Of a stretch of DNA of 64,000 nucleotides, positions 24,259 to 36,520 are shown in pieces. The position numbers were made by a program, and so were the translations under genes. Under the pieces are notes generated by a model. That model had not been told where the DNA came from, ran no database searches, and saw only the letters and a program-made list of their open reading frames with translations. Source of the DNA: Quercus robur (lineage: Eukaryota > Streptophyta > Magnoliopsida > Fagales > Fagaceae); assembly GCF_932294415.1 (NCBI RefSeq), contig NC_065537.1, forward strand, positions 496,001-560,000. The letters run 5' to 3'. Each line of letters opens with the position of its first letter. Positions within the stretch are counted from its first letter, which is position 1.

Positions 24259-25032
24259 AGGACAAAACTTAGATATAGTTCCTTGTATACTGTTCCTTAG
24301 GTTTCCTGTTTAGAATTTAGCCATCTATCTAATTAAAAAATTAAAGCAAATGGCATTAAGCACCTTTTTTTTTTTCTTTTGCCTTTTCTCCCTCTCTCTT
24401 TGGCCCATGAGAAAACCCCATTCACCATAGCTTCATACCTCTCAAACACACAATCTAGAAGAAGAATACCATTCAGTAAATTAAACACTACATTTGATCC
24501 ATTATTTGATCTTTGTGTATTTAACTAAAAGCAAACTAAAGAATCACGGTGATCTAATACATGAATCAAAGAACAGATCTTTGCAACCTAGCGACTAGGA
24601 GGGCAAAATTGATCTTTCGCATGAATAGGATGAGATCCAATGAATACAATCGGATTAATGGAGACAAACAGATCGAACTTGTGAACCAACCAAGCATACG
24701 AACAAATTGACCTATCTTCTCATGAAAATATTGGGATCAATAGAGAAGATGCTCACTAGCAAGGACTTCCAGCCCCTTTGTCATTCTTTGCTTAATTTCA
24801 GTTAGAAATCTGAGAGTTTGAAGCCAAGGGGTTTTCTTCTTTAGAGATTGTGTGCGAAGCCATGGGGGAATGGGGTTTTCTCATGGGCCAAGGAGGAAAA
24901 GAAGAAGAAGAAGAAGAAGAAAGACACTATTCTTAGCCCCATTTACTTTAGTTTTCAAATTAGACAGATGACTAAATTTTAAGAGGAAACCTAAGAAATA
25001 GTATACAAGGAACTATATCTAAGTTTTGCCCT
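24259..25032. mobile_element. TIR element nested in LINE relic
   Basis: Outer arms of at least 75 bp are inverted: the sequence from GACAAAACTTAGATATAGTT at 24261 recurs inverted up to 25032. The inverted similarity continues through CATGAGAAAACCCCATTC (about 24410) and its inverse near 24870. There is no transposase. The flanking bases are A-rich and no exact target duplication could be fixed, so the superfamily is unassigned. Confidence 0.65.
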
Positions 25033-25297
25033 TGAAAAAATGAAAATTAAAAATTTGGCGAGATACTTTAGGATCCAAAAGCTTTTGGTAAAGTAGTACT
25101 AGAACAAAGTACATGGAATGCAAGTTTAGTAAAAGTAGAAACAAAGAGATACCAACATGCGAAAACTTTTGATATGGAAAGATTAAAGAGGATATGAATC
25201 ATAGAATAAAAGTATAAGATTAGAGCAAGGTAGATGAAGTTTAGAATTAGATCAGGAGTATTTGAGGTGATTGTAGAATACTTATTAAGTTAAAAGG

Positions 25298-25413
25298 GTT
25301 TTATTTATTTATTTTTTTAATATAATCTAGTTGTTACACAAGGGGGGATTCGACCCATATTCACCTCATAAACGAGACCACGCATTAGCACTGAGGTATA
25401 AGGCTCTTGGCAT
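25298..25413 (-). mobile_element. tRNA-derived SINE
   Basis: On the minus strand a tRNA-like head (A-box-like cctcagtgctaatg, B-box-like gggtcgaatcccc) runs into an A-rich tail. The exact 9-base repeat gttaaaagg flanks it at 25289-25297 and 25414-25422. Confidence 0.65.
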
Positions 25414-25790
25414 GTTAAAAGGAAAATTTTGTTAGACTACTATAAGGCTAACTATGCCCTATGGCTATGGCCTATTGAGAAGAAAAGATAGGATTTGAAA
25501 CGAGAAATTTTTTGCTAAAAGATAGGGGTGGCCCTTATTGATGAAAGGACAAGGGAGAGTTATTTGAGATTGTTTGATTTTGTTCATAGGAGAGCGATTA
25601 ATGCAACAATGACAAAATGAGTTGATTTAAGTTGTGGGTACGAAAAGAGGTAGAGGAAGGCCAAAAATAATATTAATAGAAGCAGTGAAAATGACTTGTC
25701 AATTAAGGAAGTAATAGAGAGTATGACTTCGGATAGAATAGAATGGATGAAAAAAATGATGCTTAACACAGTAGGAAAATAGAGAATAAA

Positions 25791-26313
25791 TAGTAGCAAA
25801 ATGGAACAACATAACAAGCCCTACCACATAGAATCTGCGTTTGACATCACCACCAAACAAAGAGAACAAAGGAAGAGACATATTCTCAACTCATCATAAT
25901 AATAATATAATTCTTATTCAAATAGTACCGCTTTCATAATTACAAGAGCACTATTTTAATAGGGTTTAGGGAGTACACCAATATGGAAAATGCTTAATCA
26001 AATCTCTTAAAACCCTAAACATTAAAAAATAAATTCAAAATTCAAATTCAAAAATAATTTCAAATTTAGAAAGAAAATCTTAAAAGAATTTGGTGCTAAT
26101 GCTCCCTACATCACGAACCCTGACTAGTTTGTTGAGAATCCATAGCTAACCCAAAATTTTTGGGGATAAGGCTTGGTTGTTGTAATTAGAAATCTATTTC
26201 TGTATCTACTTTTGTTTCCTTGTTGGCACTTCATTTTTGGATTATACGTTTCTACCTATTTGCTTATCATTTCTGAAAGAGTGAAACTATAATTTGGTAT
26301 CTTGTTTATTCAG
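25791..26313. other. Non-coding stretch before CCCH gene fragment
   Basis: No coding exon of the CCCH gene was found here. It is AT-rich and includes short direct repeats around 26030-26060. The end of an intron (cttgtttattcag) leads into the first recognisable exon at 26314. Confidence 0.5.
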
Positions 26314-28629
26314 GTTCCACCTCTTGCTGCAACAACTGAATCCCTTCCTGAGAGACCAGGGATGCCAGATTGTCCAGTGAGTAGTACATTAAGCTATTGT
26401 TCTCTTTTTTCTTTATATGCATTTGATCATTTGAAGTAACTATTTCATTTCCCATCCATGTGTAGTATTTTCTGAAAACTCAAAGATGCAAGTTTGGATT
26501 GAGGTGTAAGTTTAATCATCCAAAAGATAAATTGGTGACTGAGGTAGGTTCTATTCTCTCAAAATTTGCCACATCTAGCTGTTATGTGGATTGATTCCCC
26601 TTATTTATAGTAATGTAATGCATCGCCTGGTTTCAGGTTGCTCTAGAGAATGCTGCCATATCTGCATTACCTGAGAGGCCATATGAGCCCCCATGTGCTG
26701 TTAGATATTTTACTCTTCTTTTCTTCTTGAGCATTGTTGTCTATTTGTGTTGTTAATTTGGCTTTCTTTTATACTGTTTAATGTTAAACAGTTCTATATG
26801 AAGACTGGAAAATGTAAATTTGGTCCATCCTGCAACTTCAATCACCCAAAAGATATTCAGATACCTTCGCTTGGGCAAGAGAATGGTAATGTTGAACAGA
26901 CTGAATTAACAATTAAGGCACTAGCAATTGCAGATGCAATACTAGCTAATAGTCTTGCTTCATACACCCCGGCATTAATATATAACTCCAAGGGACTTCC
27001 TGTTAGACCGGTAATGTAATTTTGACAATTAAGGGATTGCTTAATTCATTCTGCCATTATTTATATGTAATGTTCAATTAAATTTGTGAATTTATATTAA
27101 TTTCTGGGTGAAGTTTGATATTATGGTTTATTAGCTTCACCTCTGAGTATATTTCTGGACATATTTTATGCCTTTCTGCCTCCACTTCTCTCCTCGTGCT
27201 TTTTGGGGTGTCAATTTGGTGTTCTGTTCTTTTTGCTTCATGGCCTCCCCATAGAGGGGGAATTTTTCTGCCATCAAAATGCTAGCTGACACCCTTACCT
27301 TTTCCTTCTTTTATTCATTTCATTGGTTCCGCAATGTAGTAAAATCTGGTTTTCCATTACTCACATATCGTTTGCTTCTAACAGGGTGTAGCTGATTGTC
27401 TTTTTGACCTCAAAACTGGCAGGTGACTATTTGCCTATTTATGCTCAATTTTAAAAAAAATTATTTTTGGATATATATGCCCAATTGACTTAAGAATTTG
27501 TATAGAATAGCAAAAGTTCTTAACTTTCTTTCATTTTTTTGTATATCAGTTGCAAGTATGGTGCCACTTGCCGCTACAACCATCCTGACCGGCATGGTAT
27601 GCCTACAAAGCTGAAATTCATTATTGCTGATTTCAGATGCATATATGATTTATCTTAATTCAACTGTTGATTTAAATACTTGTGATTCAAAGTTTCACTG
27701 AGATTTTTGTGCAGCGATTAATCCACAAGCTAATAGTCTTGCTTCATACACCCCGGCATTAATATATAACTCCAAGGGACTTCCTGTTAGACCGGTAATG
27801 TAATTTTGACAATTAAGGGATTGCTTAATTCATTCTGCCATTATTTATATGTAATGTTCAATTAAATTTGTGAATTTATATTAATTTCTGGGTGAAGTTG
27901 ATATTATGGATTATTAGCTTCACCTCTGAGTATATTTCTGGACATATTTTATGCCTTTCTGCCTCCCCTTCTCTCCTCGTGCTTTTTGGGGTGTCAATTT
28001 GGTGTTCTGTTCTTTTTGCTTCATGGCCTTCCCATAGAGGGGGGATTTTTCTGCCATCAAAATGCTAGCTGACACTCTTACCTTTTCCTTCTTTTATTCA
28101 TTTCATTGGTTCTGCAATGTAGTAAAATCTGGTTTTCCATTACTCACATATCGTTTGCTTCTAACAGGGTGTAGCTGATTGTCTTTTCTACCTCAAAACT
28201 GGCAGGTGACTATTTGCCTATTTATGCTCAATTTAAAAAAAAAAATATTTTTGGATATATATGCCCAATTGACTTAAGAATTTGTATAGAATAGCAAAAG
28301 TTCTTAACTTTCTTTCATTTTTTTGTATATCAGTTGCAAGTATGGTGCCACTTGCCGCTACAACCATCCTGACCGGCATGGTATGCCTACAAAGCTGAAA
28401 TTCATTATTTCTGATTTCAGATGCATATATGATTTATCTTAATTCAACTGTTGATTTAAATACTTGTGATTCAAAGTTTCACTGAGATTTTTGTGCAGCG
28501 ATTAATCCACCTGCCGCTGCATTAGGCCTTCCCATTGTTGCCTCCCCAGCAACCAATCTGAACATTGGAGTTGTCAATCCAGCAGCTTCTATTTACCAGA
28601 CTATTGACCCTAGATTGTCTCAGCCAACG
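26314..28629 (+). pseudogene. CCCH zinc-finger (ZFN/C3H32-like) gene fragment with exon duplication
   Basis: Ten exons with GT-AG borders and a continuous frame: 26314-26376, 26466-26543, 26637-26699, 26792-27010, 27385-27422, 27550-27596, 27715-27794, 28168-28205, 28334-28380 and 28499-28629. The protein has C-x8-C-x5-C-x3-H fingers CPYFLKTQRCKFGLRCKFNH, CAFYMKTGKCKFGPSCNFNH, CLFDLKTGSCKYGATCRYNH and CLFYLKTGSCKYGATCRYNH. LPERP linkers and INPPAAALGLPIV match plant ZFN-type RNA-binding CCCH proteins. The N-terminal exons and the final two fingers are not in the window. The last donor at 28630 leads nowhere recognisable. The third and fourth fingers come from a tandem exon duplication. A functional gene is unlikely because both ends are missing. 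Confidence 0.75.
26945..28512 (+). repeat. 784-bp tandem duplication inside CCCH fragment
   Basis: 26945-27728 is repeated head to tail at 27729-28512 with very few differences. The join falls within an exon: AINPQ of one exon is fused to ANSLASYTPALIYNSKG of an earlier one at about 27728. Exon 27715-27794 is thus chimeric but stays in frame. Confidence 0.95.
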
Positions 28630-29638
28630 GTAAATTGGAAATTGTTACTATTGTTTGTCCCCTCTCCCCCCAAAAAAAAGGGTCTATTATTAGGTTTAGC
28701 TCTCTCTCTGCACTAGAATGAATTGGGATGGTTTGGCTTAAAGTTCAGATTCATTTTTCCATTTTACTGATTGTCCTTTAGCATATACATACTTTGCTTG
28801 CATCCGATGTCCTATGTGCATAGGACGCAAGCTGGATGCATCACAAGTGCATCTGAGACGTGGTATGTCCAGCTTGTGCCTTGTGCACACAGGCTCAGGA
28901 CAAACCCTGGACCCTATATCAAGTTCTTTGCACATGCCCTGTACTTCCATCTTTTACAAATTGATGTGTGTAGTTTATGATTGCAGAAAGATGTTTTGTT
29001 ATTAAATTTGTGTCATGGGTCGTCCAAGAGTTCCTTTCAGGAGCAGAACTACATCGAAGACTTTTCAAGAATTAGATTTTTCACCTCTATATTTATGTAA
29101 ATTAAAAAAAAAAAAAATATATATATATATATATATATGGTTGGCCCCACCAACTGCTTCATATTTTTAATGATCTTAAATTGGTTAAATTTTTATATGT
29201 GTTTTTACTTTGCCCCCCTCATTCTTGAAATTCTAGTTCCAGCAGTCCTTTGTATGCTCTGCAAATTTTTTACCTGCCAGAAAAACATAATTTGCTGCAT
29301 TTGGTGCAAAGATAAAAATTTTCTTAATCTTTTTAGACACTGTGATTATGGTGATGTGAGGGTGGCATGGCATATCTAGGATCGCAAAGAGTTAAGACAA
29401 GACTTCCCCCATGTAGTAGCAGATGAAGATAATTGGTTGATAGATAAACAGAAGAGAAAAAGTTAAAAAAGTCAAACTATAACTCAGAGAAAGCAACCGG
29501 AAGAAGGAGAGAGAGTTTCTACTTTCTAGCATAGTCTAGGGGACAATTACAACGTATTGGTTCAAAAATAACGAATGGCTAAAATGAGTGAGTTATAATT
29601 TTGTAGGTTTTACCCAGAAAAGAAAAAGAAAAAGAAAA
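28630..29638. other. Spacer between CCCH and ABCD fragments
   Basis: No exon recognised. It holds a short perfect palindrome GTCCTATG-TG-CATAGGAC near 28808-28825, an AT dinucleotide run near 29115-29138, and a purine-rich leader just before the ABCD start. The frames here are not supported. Confidence 0.5.
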
Positions 29639-31738
29639 ATGATGGGAGTTGGAGTTGTACAGACACAACAGGCACACAGTCTGTCAACCATGTGTTGCAG
29701 TTGCACAAACCGATACCAAAACCAAAAGCAAAGTAAAGTAGTAAAAGTTGGTTTCTGTTTCTCTAGACATTCATCAACTATTATGTCCAGTGTTACCAAT
29801 GTAAGGAGTCGACCCAGAAGTAGGAGGAGGACCAGTTTTGCCACCAGATCATCATCATCCAATGACTCTTCTTCAACCTCAACCCCAGAGTCAAATGAAA
29901 AAGAAGAAGTGGATAACAACAATAATAACAGTAATAGAAAGGGCCCTGATCTCAAAACGCTTGTGAGGAGATTCTGGAAGGTGGCAGCCCCATATTGGTA
30001 TTGTGAAGAAGACAAAGTCCAAGCCAGATGGCAGTTGGCGGCTGTGTTTGCTCTCACTCTAGCAACCACAGGCATCAGTGTCGGCTTCAACTTCCTCGGC
30101 CGTGACTTCTACAATGCTCTTGCCAGTACTTTCACTACTACTTTCTAACTACCATTTCTTCTCTTCTCTATTATTACTATAACTGTTTTTTGTTAAACTT
30201 TTTTAGACAAGGACCAAGAACAATTCACGAAGTAACTTCTGTATTACCTGGGTGCCTTTGCTGGTGGAATTCCGGTGAGCACAATTTTGCTCCATTTTCT
30301 TAGGTATTCCATTTCCATTTCCATTTCCTCTGCTAATACCTACCTGTCTTCTTTTGAAAAACGATTTCCTGCAATGTTGTTTAGTATAGTTCATAATTTA
30401 ACATGAGATTGGTTTTACCTTAACTTGTCAACAACACCCTATTGGCCTATTACTTAATGTTATGTGAGTGAGATAAACAAGGAAAAACACTCCCCCTAAC
30501 TTTTAATGTCAAACACAGTTCAATTAACTTGACATTTTTCATTACTTAGGAAACCCCATCAATTCAGCCCTCTGTTCTAGCTATTTGAATGCATTAAAAA
30601 CACCCCCCCACAAAAGAAAAAATAGAGCTTTGATCATAACTACTTGTTTTGAACAAATTTGTGATCTACCCTTCCTTCCTCAGTTATTTTAAAGTAAAGT
30701 CTTATTTTTTCTAAGTGATCTCTATATAAATGCTAACACCCATCTGCATAAATTATTCAAGTACAGACATAGAACTTGAAATTACCATTAGATCATGGAA
30801 ACATGGGATTTGTTTATTTTGCAGTTTTTGTTTGGCTGCATATCAGAGATAAGTATCCAATTCCACATATATCAAACATATTTTTTTGGTAAGTAAAAAT
30901 TTTTTATTAGAAAAGGAGATGAGAATGACACGTAAATGGATATATCAAACATATTCATAGAAGTACCGGTTTGAAAATATAAATGAACCGATTGGTCCTT
31001 GGGGTTTTCCTATATATGAGCAGCCACTTCTATCCATTTTCTTTGCCACCATAGAATTCGTGTGCAGTATCTTGCTATGTTAATGCCGTTGCCTTCCTTA
31101 CCATTGATCTAATCATATTTATATAACTGTCCCATTATATGTTGTTGTTTTACAGTTTTTTGTATTGAGAGATTATGCAAAAGAAATTCTAGCTTTGAGA
31201 TGGAGGTCTTGGATGACTAGATATTACATGGAACGCTATCTGAAGAATCAGACATTTTACAAAATTCAATCACAATCAATTATTGACAACCCAGATCAGC
31301 GAATTGTTGATGATTTAAGTTCCTTTACTGGGACTGCCCTTTCTTTCTCTTTGATACTATTCAATTCTGCTGTAGACTTGATATCATTTAGTAACATCTT
31401 GTATGGCATCTATCCTCCACTGTTTATCGTTCTTCTTGTGTATTCGATTGGAACAGCTTTAAGTGTTTTTCTTGGAAAGGTGAGTGCCCTATGTTTTCAA
31501 CATACAGTAGAATTTTTCACATAAAGATAATACCAGTTTGACTGACTGGAGACTGTTTCACTACTAATTTCAGGGTTTGGTGACTCAAAATTTCTTGCAA
31601 GAGAAGAAAGAAGCAGATTTTCGTTATGGACTTGTACGCGTTAGAGAAAATGCCGAATCAATTGCTTTTTATGGTGGCGAAGATAACGAAATGCAACTTC
31701 TGCTGCAGCGCTTCAGAAGTGCTTTTGAAAATTTGACT
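29639..31738 (+). pseudogene. Chloroplast ABC transporter D family (ABCD2-like), 5' half, broken
   Basis: Four exons of a half-size ABC transporter: 29639-30125, 30207-30274, 31156-31479 and 31574-31738. The N-terminus is rich in Ser and Arg, like a plastid transit peptide. The ABC membrane domain follows with YWYCEEDKVQARWQLAAVFA, GISVGFNFLGRDFYNALA, RDYAKEILALRWRSWMT, DNPDQRIVDDLSSFTGTALS and QEKKEADFRYGLVRVRENAE. Exon 2 has a TAA at 30233-30235 inside EQFTK*LLYYLGAFAGG, where the family has glutamine, so translation would stop after about 171 residues. The remaining membrane helices and the whole nucleotide-binding domain are absent. Homology ends at the donor at 31739. The start at 29639 is the first ATG of the open frame. 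Confidence 0.85.
30882..30939 (-). mobile_element. 58-bp retroposed insert with 15-bp TSD
   Basis: The 15-base atatatcaaacatat is present at 30867-30881 and 30940-30954. Between them is a 58-bp segment starting with a T run, that is a minus-strand poly-A tail. This looks like a severely 5'-truncated SINE or LINE insertion in intron 2 of the ABCD fragment. Confidence 0.65.
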
Positions 31739-32480
31739 GTATGGATGTTTTCACTCTTTTCCTTATGCTGTTTCCATTTTCCTATAATTAAAAATGGCCT
31801 CAAATTCCTATTTTGGCCTGGTTACCTATTTGGGTTTTCTTTTTAGTGGAAGGAAAGTTTGTTCCATAGCAAAAGTAATTGGTGTTACTAGTCAAAAAAA
31901 GTAGTTTTGTATTCCTCATTCACCAACGAATTGGAGTTAGAGCCTTAGATTTAAGCATCAATATTGAGGGTTTTGGTGGCTTTGGCTCATATGGTTCTCT
32001 CATATAGGAATAGGAGAATTTTCTTAAAAGAACATGAGTGGGTTTCTTTTAAGAGTAGTTTGGTAGTTCTTTTGGGGTTGAAAGATGAATGCATGTGTGA
32101 GTTTAGAGTTTGTCTATTGTTTGAGTGGGAGAGCCCAATTGAATGTATTGGTGCTTTATGATTGTGAGGGTCTTTTGTGAGTTTGCTGGTATTGAGAGTT
32201 ATTTTTGGGTGAGTGAGATATTGAGATTTGAATTAGTTTGGGTTTACGTGGGGTTTTGAGTTAGTTTGTGTTTGTGAGATTTGGTTGAGTGTGGTTGTAA
32301 TATATATTTTTGATAGTGGAGTTTGGTTGGCATTGTCGTATATGTAAACATGGAGTTTGCCAAATGACGTTAAATTTCATTGTCTTATGCGGATGATTTT
32401 ATTTATTGTTCATGTGAATGTACTTCCACTAGTCCCAAATTCCAAACCAAGTTTTGCTACATTGCAGTCATATATTGCAG
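31739..32480. other. Junction between ABCD and PEX10 fragments
   Basis: The sequence passes from ABCD intron to PEX10 intron with no recognisable exon of either. A T/G-rich stretch fills about 31920-32330. The breakpoint is somewhere inside. Confidence 0.55.
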
Positions 32481-35400
32481 GACCTTATGGAATTCCTCCG
32501 AACCCAGCAAGACATGCTCTTTTCATTGTCTACCAGACAATGGTTCCTTATATTGCAGAGCGGATTAGGTTCAACAGTTCCATCTCTTTGATTTCTATTT
32601 TTTACACATAATATTTTTGTAATTGTTATTAAGTTTGAGACAGCATTGAAATTTTACTCATAGAAAGTGCTGAATTTCCTGTTTTGATAGTTCTAGAGTA
32701 GTTCCCCGTGGCATAGTCCTGGCTGATTTGCAGTCTGATGAGCCCTACAACAACGATGCTCCAGGAAGCAGTCATGTTCAATCTTCCACTGTGACTAATC
32801 TTCCACCCTCCTCCACATCAGGGGTGTCTGCTTCTCTGATAAGGTTGAAAGAGAAATTCAATGGATTATGGTTGTATGCAGTCCAGAGATGGCCTACGGT
32901 ATAGTTGTTATTTAGGCATCTTGCTAACTCCAGCCTTAATATATGAAAATATGATATAACCTTTTGAAACTAAGTCATGTTTTTATATGTAGTTTAATTG
33001 AATTACAACTTTTATTTTTTATTTATTCTTAAAGAAAACCCATGTCTACAAGGTATATGATGAGATTGTTCCTTTTATATTATTTTTTTCCATGGAACAA
33101 TGTCTATTCCCTCCCCCCCCCCCTCCCCTCTCTTCTAATTCCCTCTCAGTTTTAGTGCTTTGTATTCAATTTTTCTTCCTTTAATTGGGTGTTAGAGCAC
33201 ATGGTGAACTGCTTTTCTTATTTAAGATTTATATGTCCAGGTGCTCCTTATAGCTTGAGAATTTTTGCAATTGGTTCTTCGTGCTAACCTAATGTTCTTC
33301 TACTTTGAAGGTTATTCCTTTCTCTCAGAGTTTATTTAAGGGAGTAGAAATTCAAAATCTTACTGATTCAAAATTTTTTCTCTCCAGGCCTCTATTATCA
33401 TATATCAAAACATGCCGCATGCATTCGTTATGTGTTCATTGGAAAACCATCAAATCAAAGGCCCAGGTATGAGCTTTTAAATCTTTTTTTTGACAAGTAA
33501 AAAAAGAAAAAAAGAAAAAAAAAAAAGAAGAGCTTTTAAATCTGAATTCAATGACATGATGAATTTGACCCTTAGTTTGATGTTTGCTTTCTAAACTTTC
33601 GTCTTTTGTTTTTTTTTTCTTCCTTCTCAATCCCAGTTCACATAGGAACTTCAATGTGTCTTGGTTTCTTAAATGCATTGTTATGTCTGGAATTTCCATG
33701 CACATGAAGTAGTCTGTTTCAATAAAATCCTTATTTACTTATCCCAAAACAAATAAATAAGTGCTAGACTGAACTTTTGATATCATGTGGGAATCAATGG
33801 TAAGTTTTTTTTTTTTTTAGTTCTTCAACAATACTGTATTTGGTTGTATAGATTTTAGGAAGGACTAGAAGACTCGACAACACCGCCATCCAAGTGCAAA
33901 ACAAAACTGCTCAACTCTCCTTTTTTTTATATATAGTTATAAGAAATAGAGGAACGAAAAGAGTGGGGAGATGATGGTTTTTCAATTGTTTAGTACAAGA
34001 GAAAACTGTAAGGAGAGATTCAGTTTTATTTGGAAGGGGAGAGGGGGGGAGGGGTGCTTTTGGCTTTCTCGGGTGATTTCTCTTGTACGTTTTAGTGCAA
34101 CATTTTTTCACTATCACCTTGTCTGTTGCAAAGAAATTACATTATCTTTAACCTCAAATGGTTTGAGACCACACCTCACCAAACAACTAGTTTGAATCTC
34201 CCTTCTCCCTCTCCTTGATACTAAACTTACTTATCATGATAAAAAATTATAAGAAATTTGATTATCTTTAACCTTTAGTCATATGAGATCTTGCTAATCT
34301 AAAATATTCACAGCAGGTGTTTTTTTTTTTTTTTGGTAGTGCTAGTAGCTTTATCCACTAATCTTCTTTGTAGTCTATTAGTTTTGTAGGATAATACACT
34401 AGCTATATCTTGTTATACATGTATATTGAAGTTGTTAGCTATACATGCATACATAATGTATAGGCATTTATATATGCACATAGGCAAAAAAGAAAGAAAG
34501 AAAGAAAAGTGTGTATATATTAGATAGGTATTTATTTATGTATATATCACAGGCCATATGTTAGCTTAACCACTAGATTGAAGAGCGATATCAACTTTAT
34601 AAATTTAGAGAGATTCTGTTGGAGAACCTGAAAATTTTTGATGAGACAGCTATTTTTTTTTTTTTTTAGTATTATTTTAAACAAGACAAAGTTTATCTAC
34701 AAACTTGGTTGTAACCAATGGTTACAACTCCACTCAATATATATTTTTTTTATTGGATGCGAATTTTGAGAAATTCACCATTGGATTATAATTTCTTTTT
34801 ATATCCTCTATGCTTACAAATTTTTTTAAAAATCAGAGGTTAGTAGTTATATTATTAAGCAAATGTTTAAATTTCAAATTTTTGTAGTATAAAATTATAT
34901 ATAAAAAATAAGTTTATGGGTCAAATAGTTATTAACATCTAATTAGCACAAAATTTGAAATGCATATTAAGAACATAAAAGAATATGCAACTCAATGGTT
35001 AGATTTTCAAAATATATAGTCGTATTATTTTTTTTAGTAGGAGTTGTAGGCATTGGTTATAATCAAGTTCGTAGCCAAATTTTGTCATTTTATTATTTAA
35101 ATAATATTAGTTCTTGATGAAGATGAATTAGATCCAATCCTTTTCATTACTAGTTCCATGTGATAACTCTTTTGGCATGTCTATTACTATTTTGACGAAT
35201 TGTGTTGCCATGCAGTTTACTATATTTAATTTCTCTCTTCCATTATTGGGTTTGCAGGACGAGGTTCGCCTGTTTTGAATGAGGAAGGCAATTTGATATC
35301 CACGGATGATAATAGAGGAAGTTGGTTGTCTGATTCTTCATCAACTTCGGAGGTATCTATTTCCAGCCTTCGCATTGAAGGGTTTTTTTTTTTTTTTTTT

Positions 35401-36520
35401 TTAATTTTTTTTTTTTAGGACGGTGGGGGTGGTTGGTTTAGGGGAGATACAAAATTAAAGTCTCCGAGGTAGGTATACAATTCTTCTGTGATGCACATTA
35501 ATTTCAGGGCCTGGCTCTCTAACTTCAGTAACAACGATACAAAGCAAGAACATCCAATAAGTAATATCAAAGCACGGCACCAGAATTTAATGTGATTCCC
35601 TTTGCAGGAGCATTCCAAGGGTGAATATGGTTGAAGTGCTTCACTTATTTTTTTGGTATACTCATCCATCCAAGAAGAGACGCGATTTTAACTATAGAGC
35701 TCATTAGCCAAAGTGCTTCACTATTAATTATAATACAGACAACATGATTACTGGTTTATAGAAATTGAATTCAATGCTTTTGCAGTGCACTCATATATTG
35801 ACACTTGGATAAGTGGATAAGTCCTACTGTTAAAGAGTGGCCTCATGGGATGCCTAAGCATATATAATCATCACAAAAATTAAACGTACAAAATCTTCAA
35901 ATGTTGGCCCTTGTAGTGAATTTTTAACTCATTGTGTATTAATTTAGCGGTTATTCCTGATGATTCCACCAACATAAAAGCAGAAAATTTGGACATATTA
36001 CTCATTAAAAATTATAAGTCAGTGAGTATAGAAATGAGGGAGGAAAAAAAAAGAGAGCCGGGGGTTCACCTCACTCTAATATCACGACTTCAATATCAAA
36101 CATCTAACTGGTTAGTATGATGGGAATTTCCTGTTTTCTTGTGACCTTTTCCTAACAGCTTATGGATGTCTAACTTCATTTTGTAACTTCTGTGTCTTTT
36201 CCAGTCTCAAACGACAAGTGGAATTAGCAAATGTACACTCTGCCTGAGTAATCGCCAATATCCAACAGCCACATCTTGTGGCCACATATTTTGCTGGTAC
36301 TGTTTCTTTAGATTGTAAAAATTCATGTACTCTGCTGGACCCCTCTTTCTTTTTTTTTCTTTGCCATCCCTCTTCTTCCCTTTTCTCACTCTATTATTTT
36401 GTTTCACTTTCTTGTAGGAACTGCATTATGGAGTGGTGCAATGAAAAGCCTGAGTGCCCTCTTTGTCGCAATCCCATAACTCATTCAAGCCTGGTTTGTT
36501 TATATCATTCAGACTACTAG
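32481..36520 (+). pseudogene. PEX10 peroxisome RING protein, 3' part, broken
   Basis: Exons with good borders: 32481-32568, 32691-32898, 33241-33310, 33388-33466, 35258-35352, 36205-36296 and 36418-36520. They give PYGIPPNPARHALFIVYQ and VPYIAERI, ASLIRLKEKFNGLWLYAVQR, EFLQLVLRANLMFFYFE, YYHISKHAACIRYVFIGKPS and GSPVLNEEGNLIS. A C-terminal C3HC4 RING has CTLCL, CGHIFC and CPLCR, ending LVCLYHSDY and TAG. In plants PEX10 is a peroxisomal membrane ubiquitin ligase for matrix protein import. Defects: N-terminal exons absent; TGA at 33256-33258 where the family has arginine (CGA to TGA); and the exon between 33466 and 35258 (the YQILGVFLL region) not found. The RING end itself is intact. A transcribed remnant cannot be excluded. 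Confidence 0.88.
33467..35257. other. Large AT-rich gap in PEX10 relic
   Basis: About 1.8 kb in the position of one PEX10 exon and its introns. It contains poly-T tracts, an (AAAG)n run near 34486-34506 and TA-rich sequence. No exon could be read. Confidence 0.55.

Larger units (their letters stand above)
23800..25790 (+). mobile_element. RTE-type LINE relic, interrupted
   Basis: Two separated pieces of one reverse transcriptase are visible in broken frames. At 23810-24050 is NEVKDALKRMKITKAMG, then LLTNLFNKILSDSKRPSEWR and LIPIYKNKGE, an RT N-terminal region typical of plant RTE LINEs. At 25530-25780 is FVHRRAIN, then LSIKEVIESMTSDRIEWMKK, the typical 3' end of the same class. The middle is missing or displaced by a TIR element (24259-25032) and a SINE (25298-25413). 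A GGTTTGAACC box near 24212 may be a further SINE scrap. Confidence 0.7.

Noticed and set aside
28755-29005. Overlapping frames around a palindromic segment between CCCH and ABCD pieces
   Set aside because: Frames exist on both strands with no recognisable protein; the palindrome is only 8 bp per arm.
29593-30090. 165-codon minus-strand frame over ABCD exon 1
   Set aside because: Antisense shadow of the transit-peptide region, mainly poly-Leu/Ser.
34142-34176. CTAG before T near 34174 and at about 37324 as possible Helitron 3' ends for the gene-fragment cluster
   Set aside because: No convincing hairpin just upstream and no matching 5' end, unlike H1 and H2.
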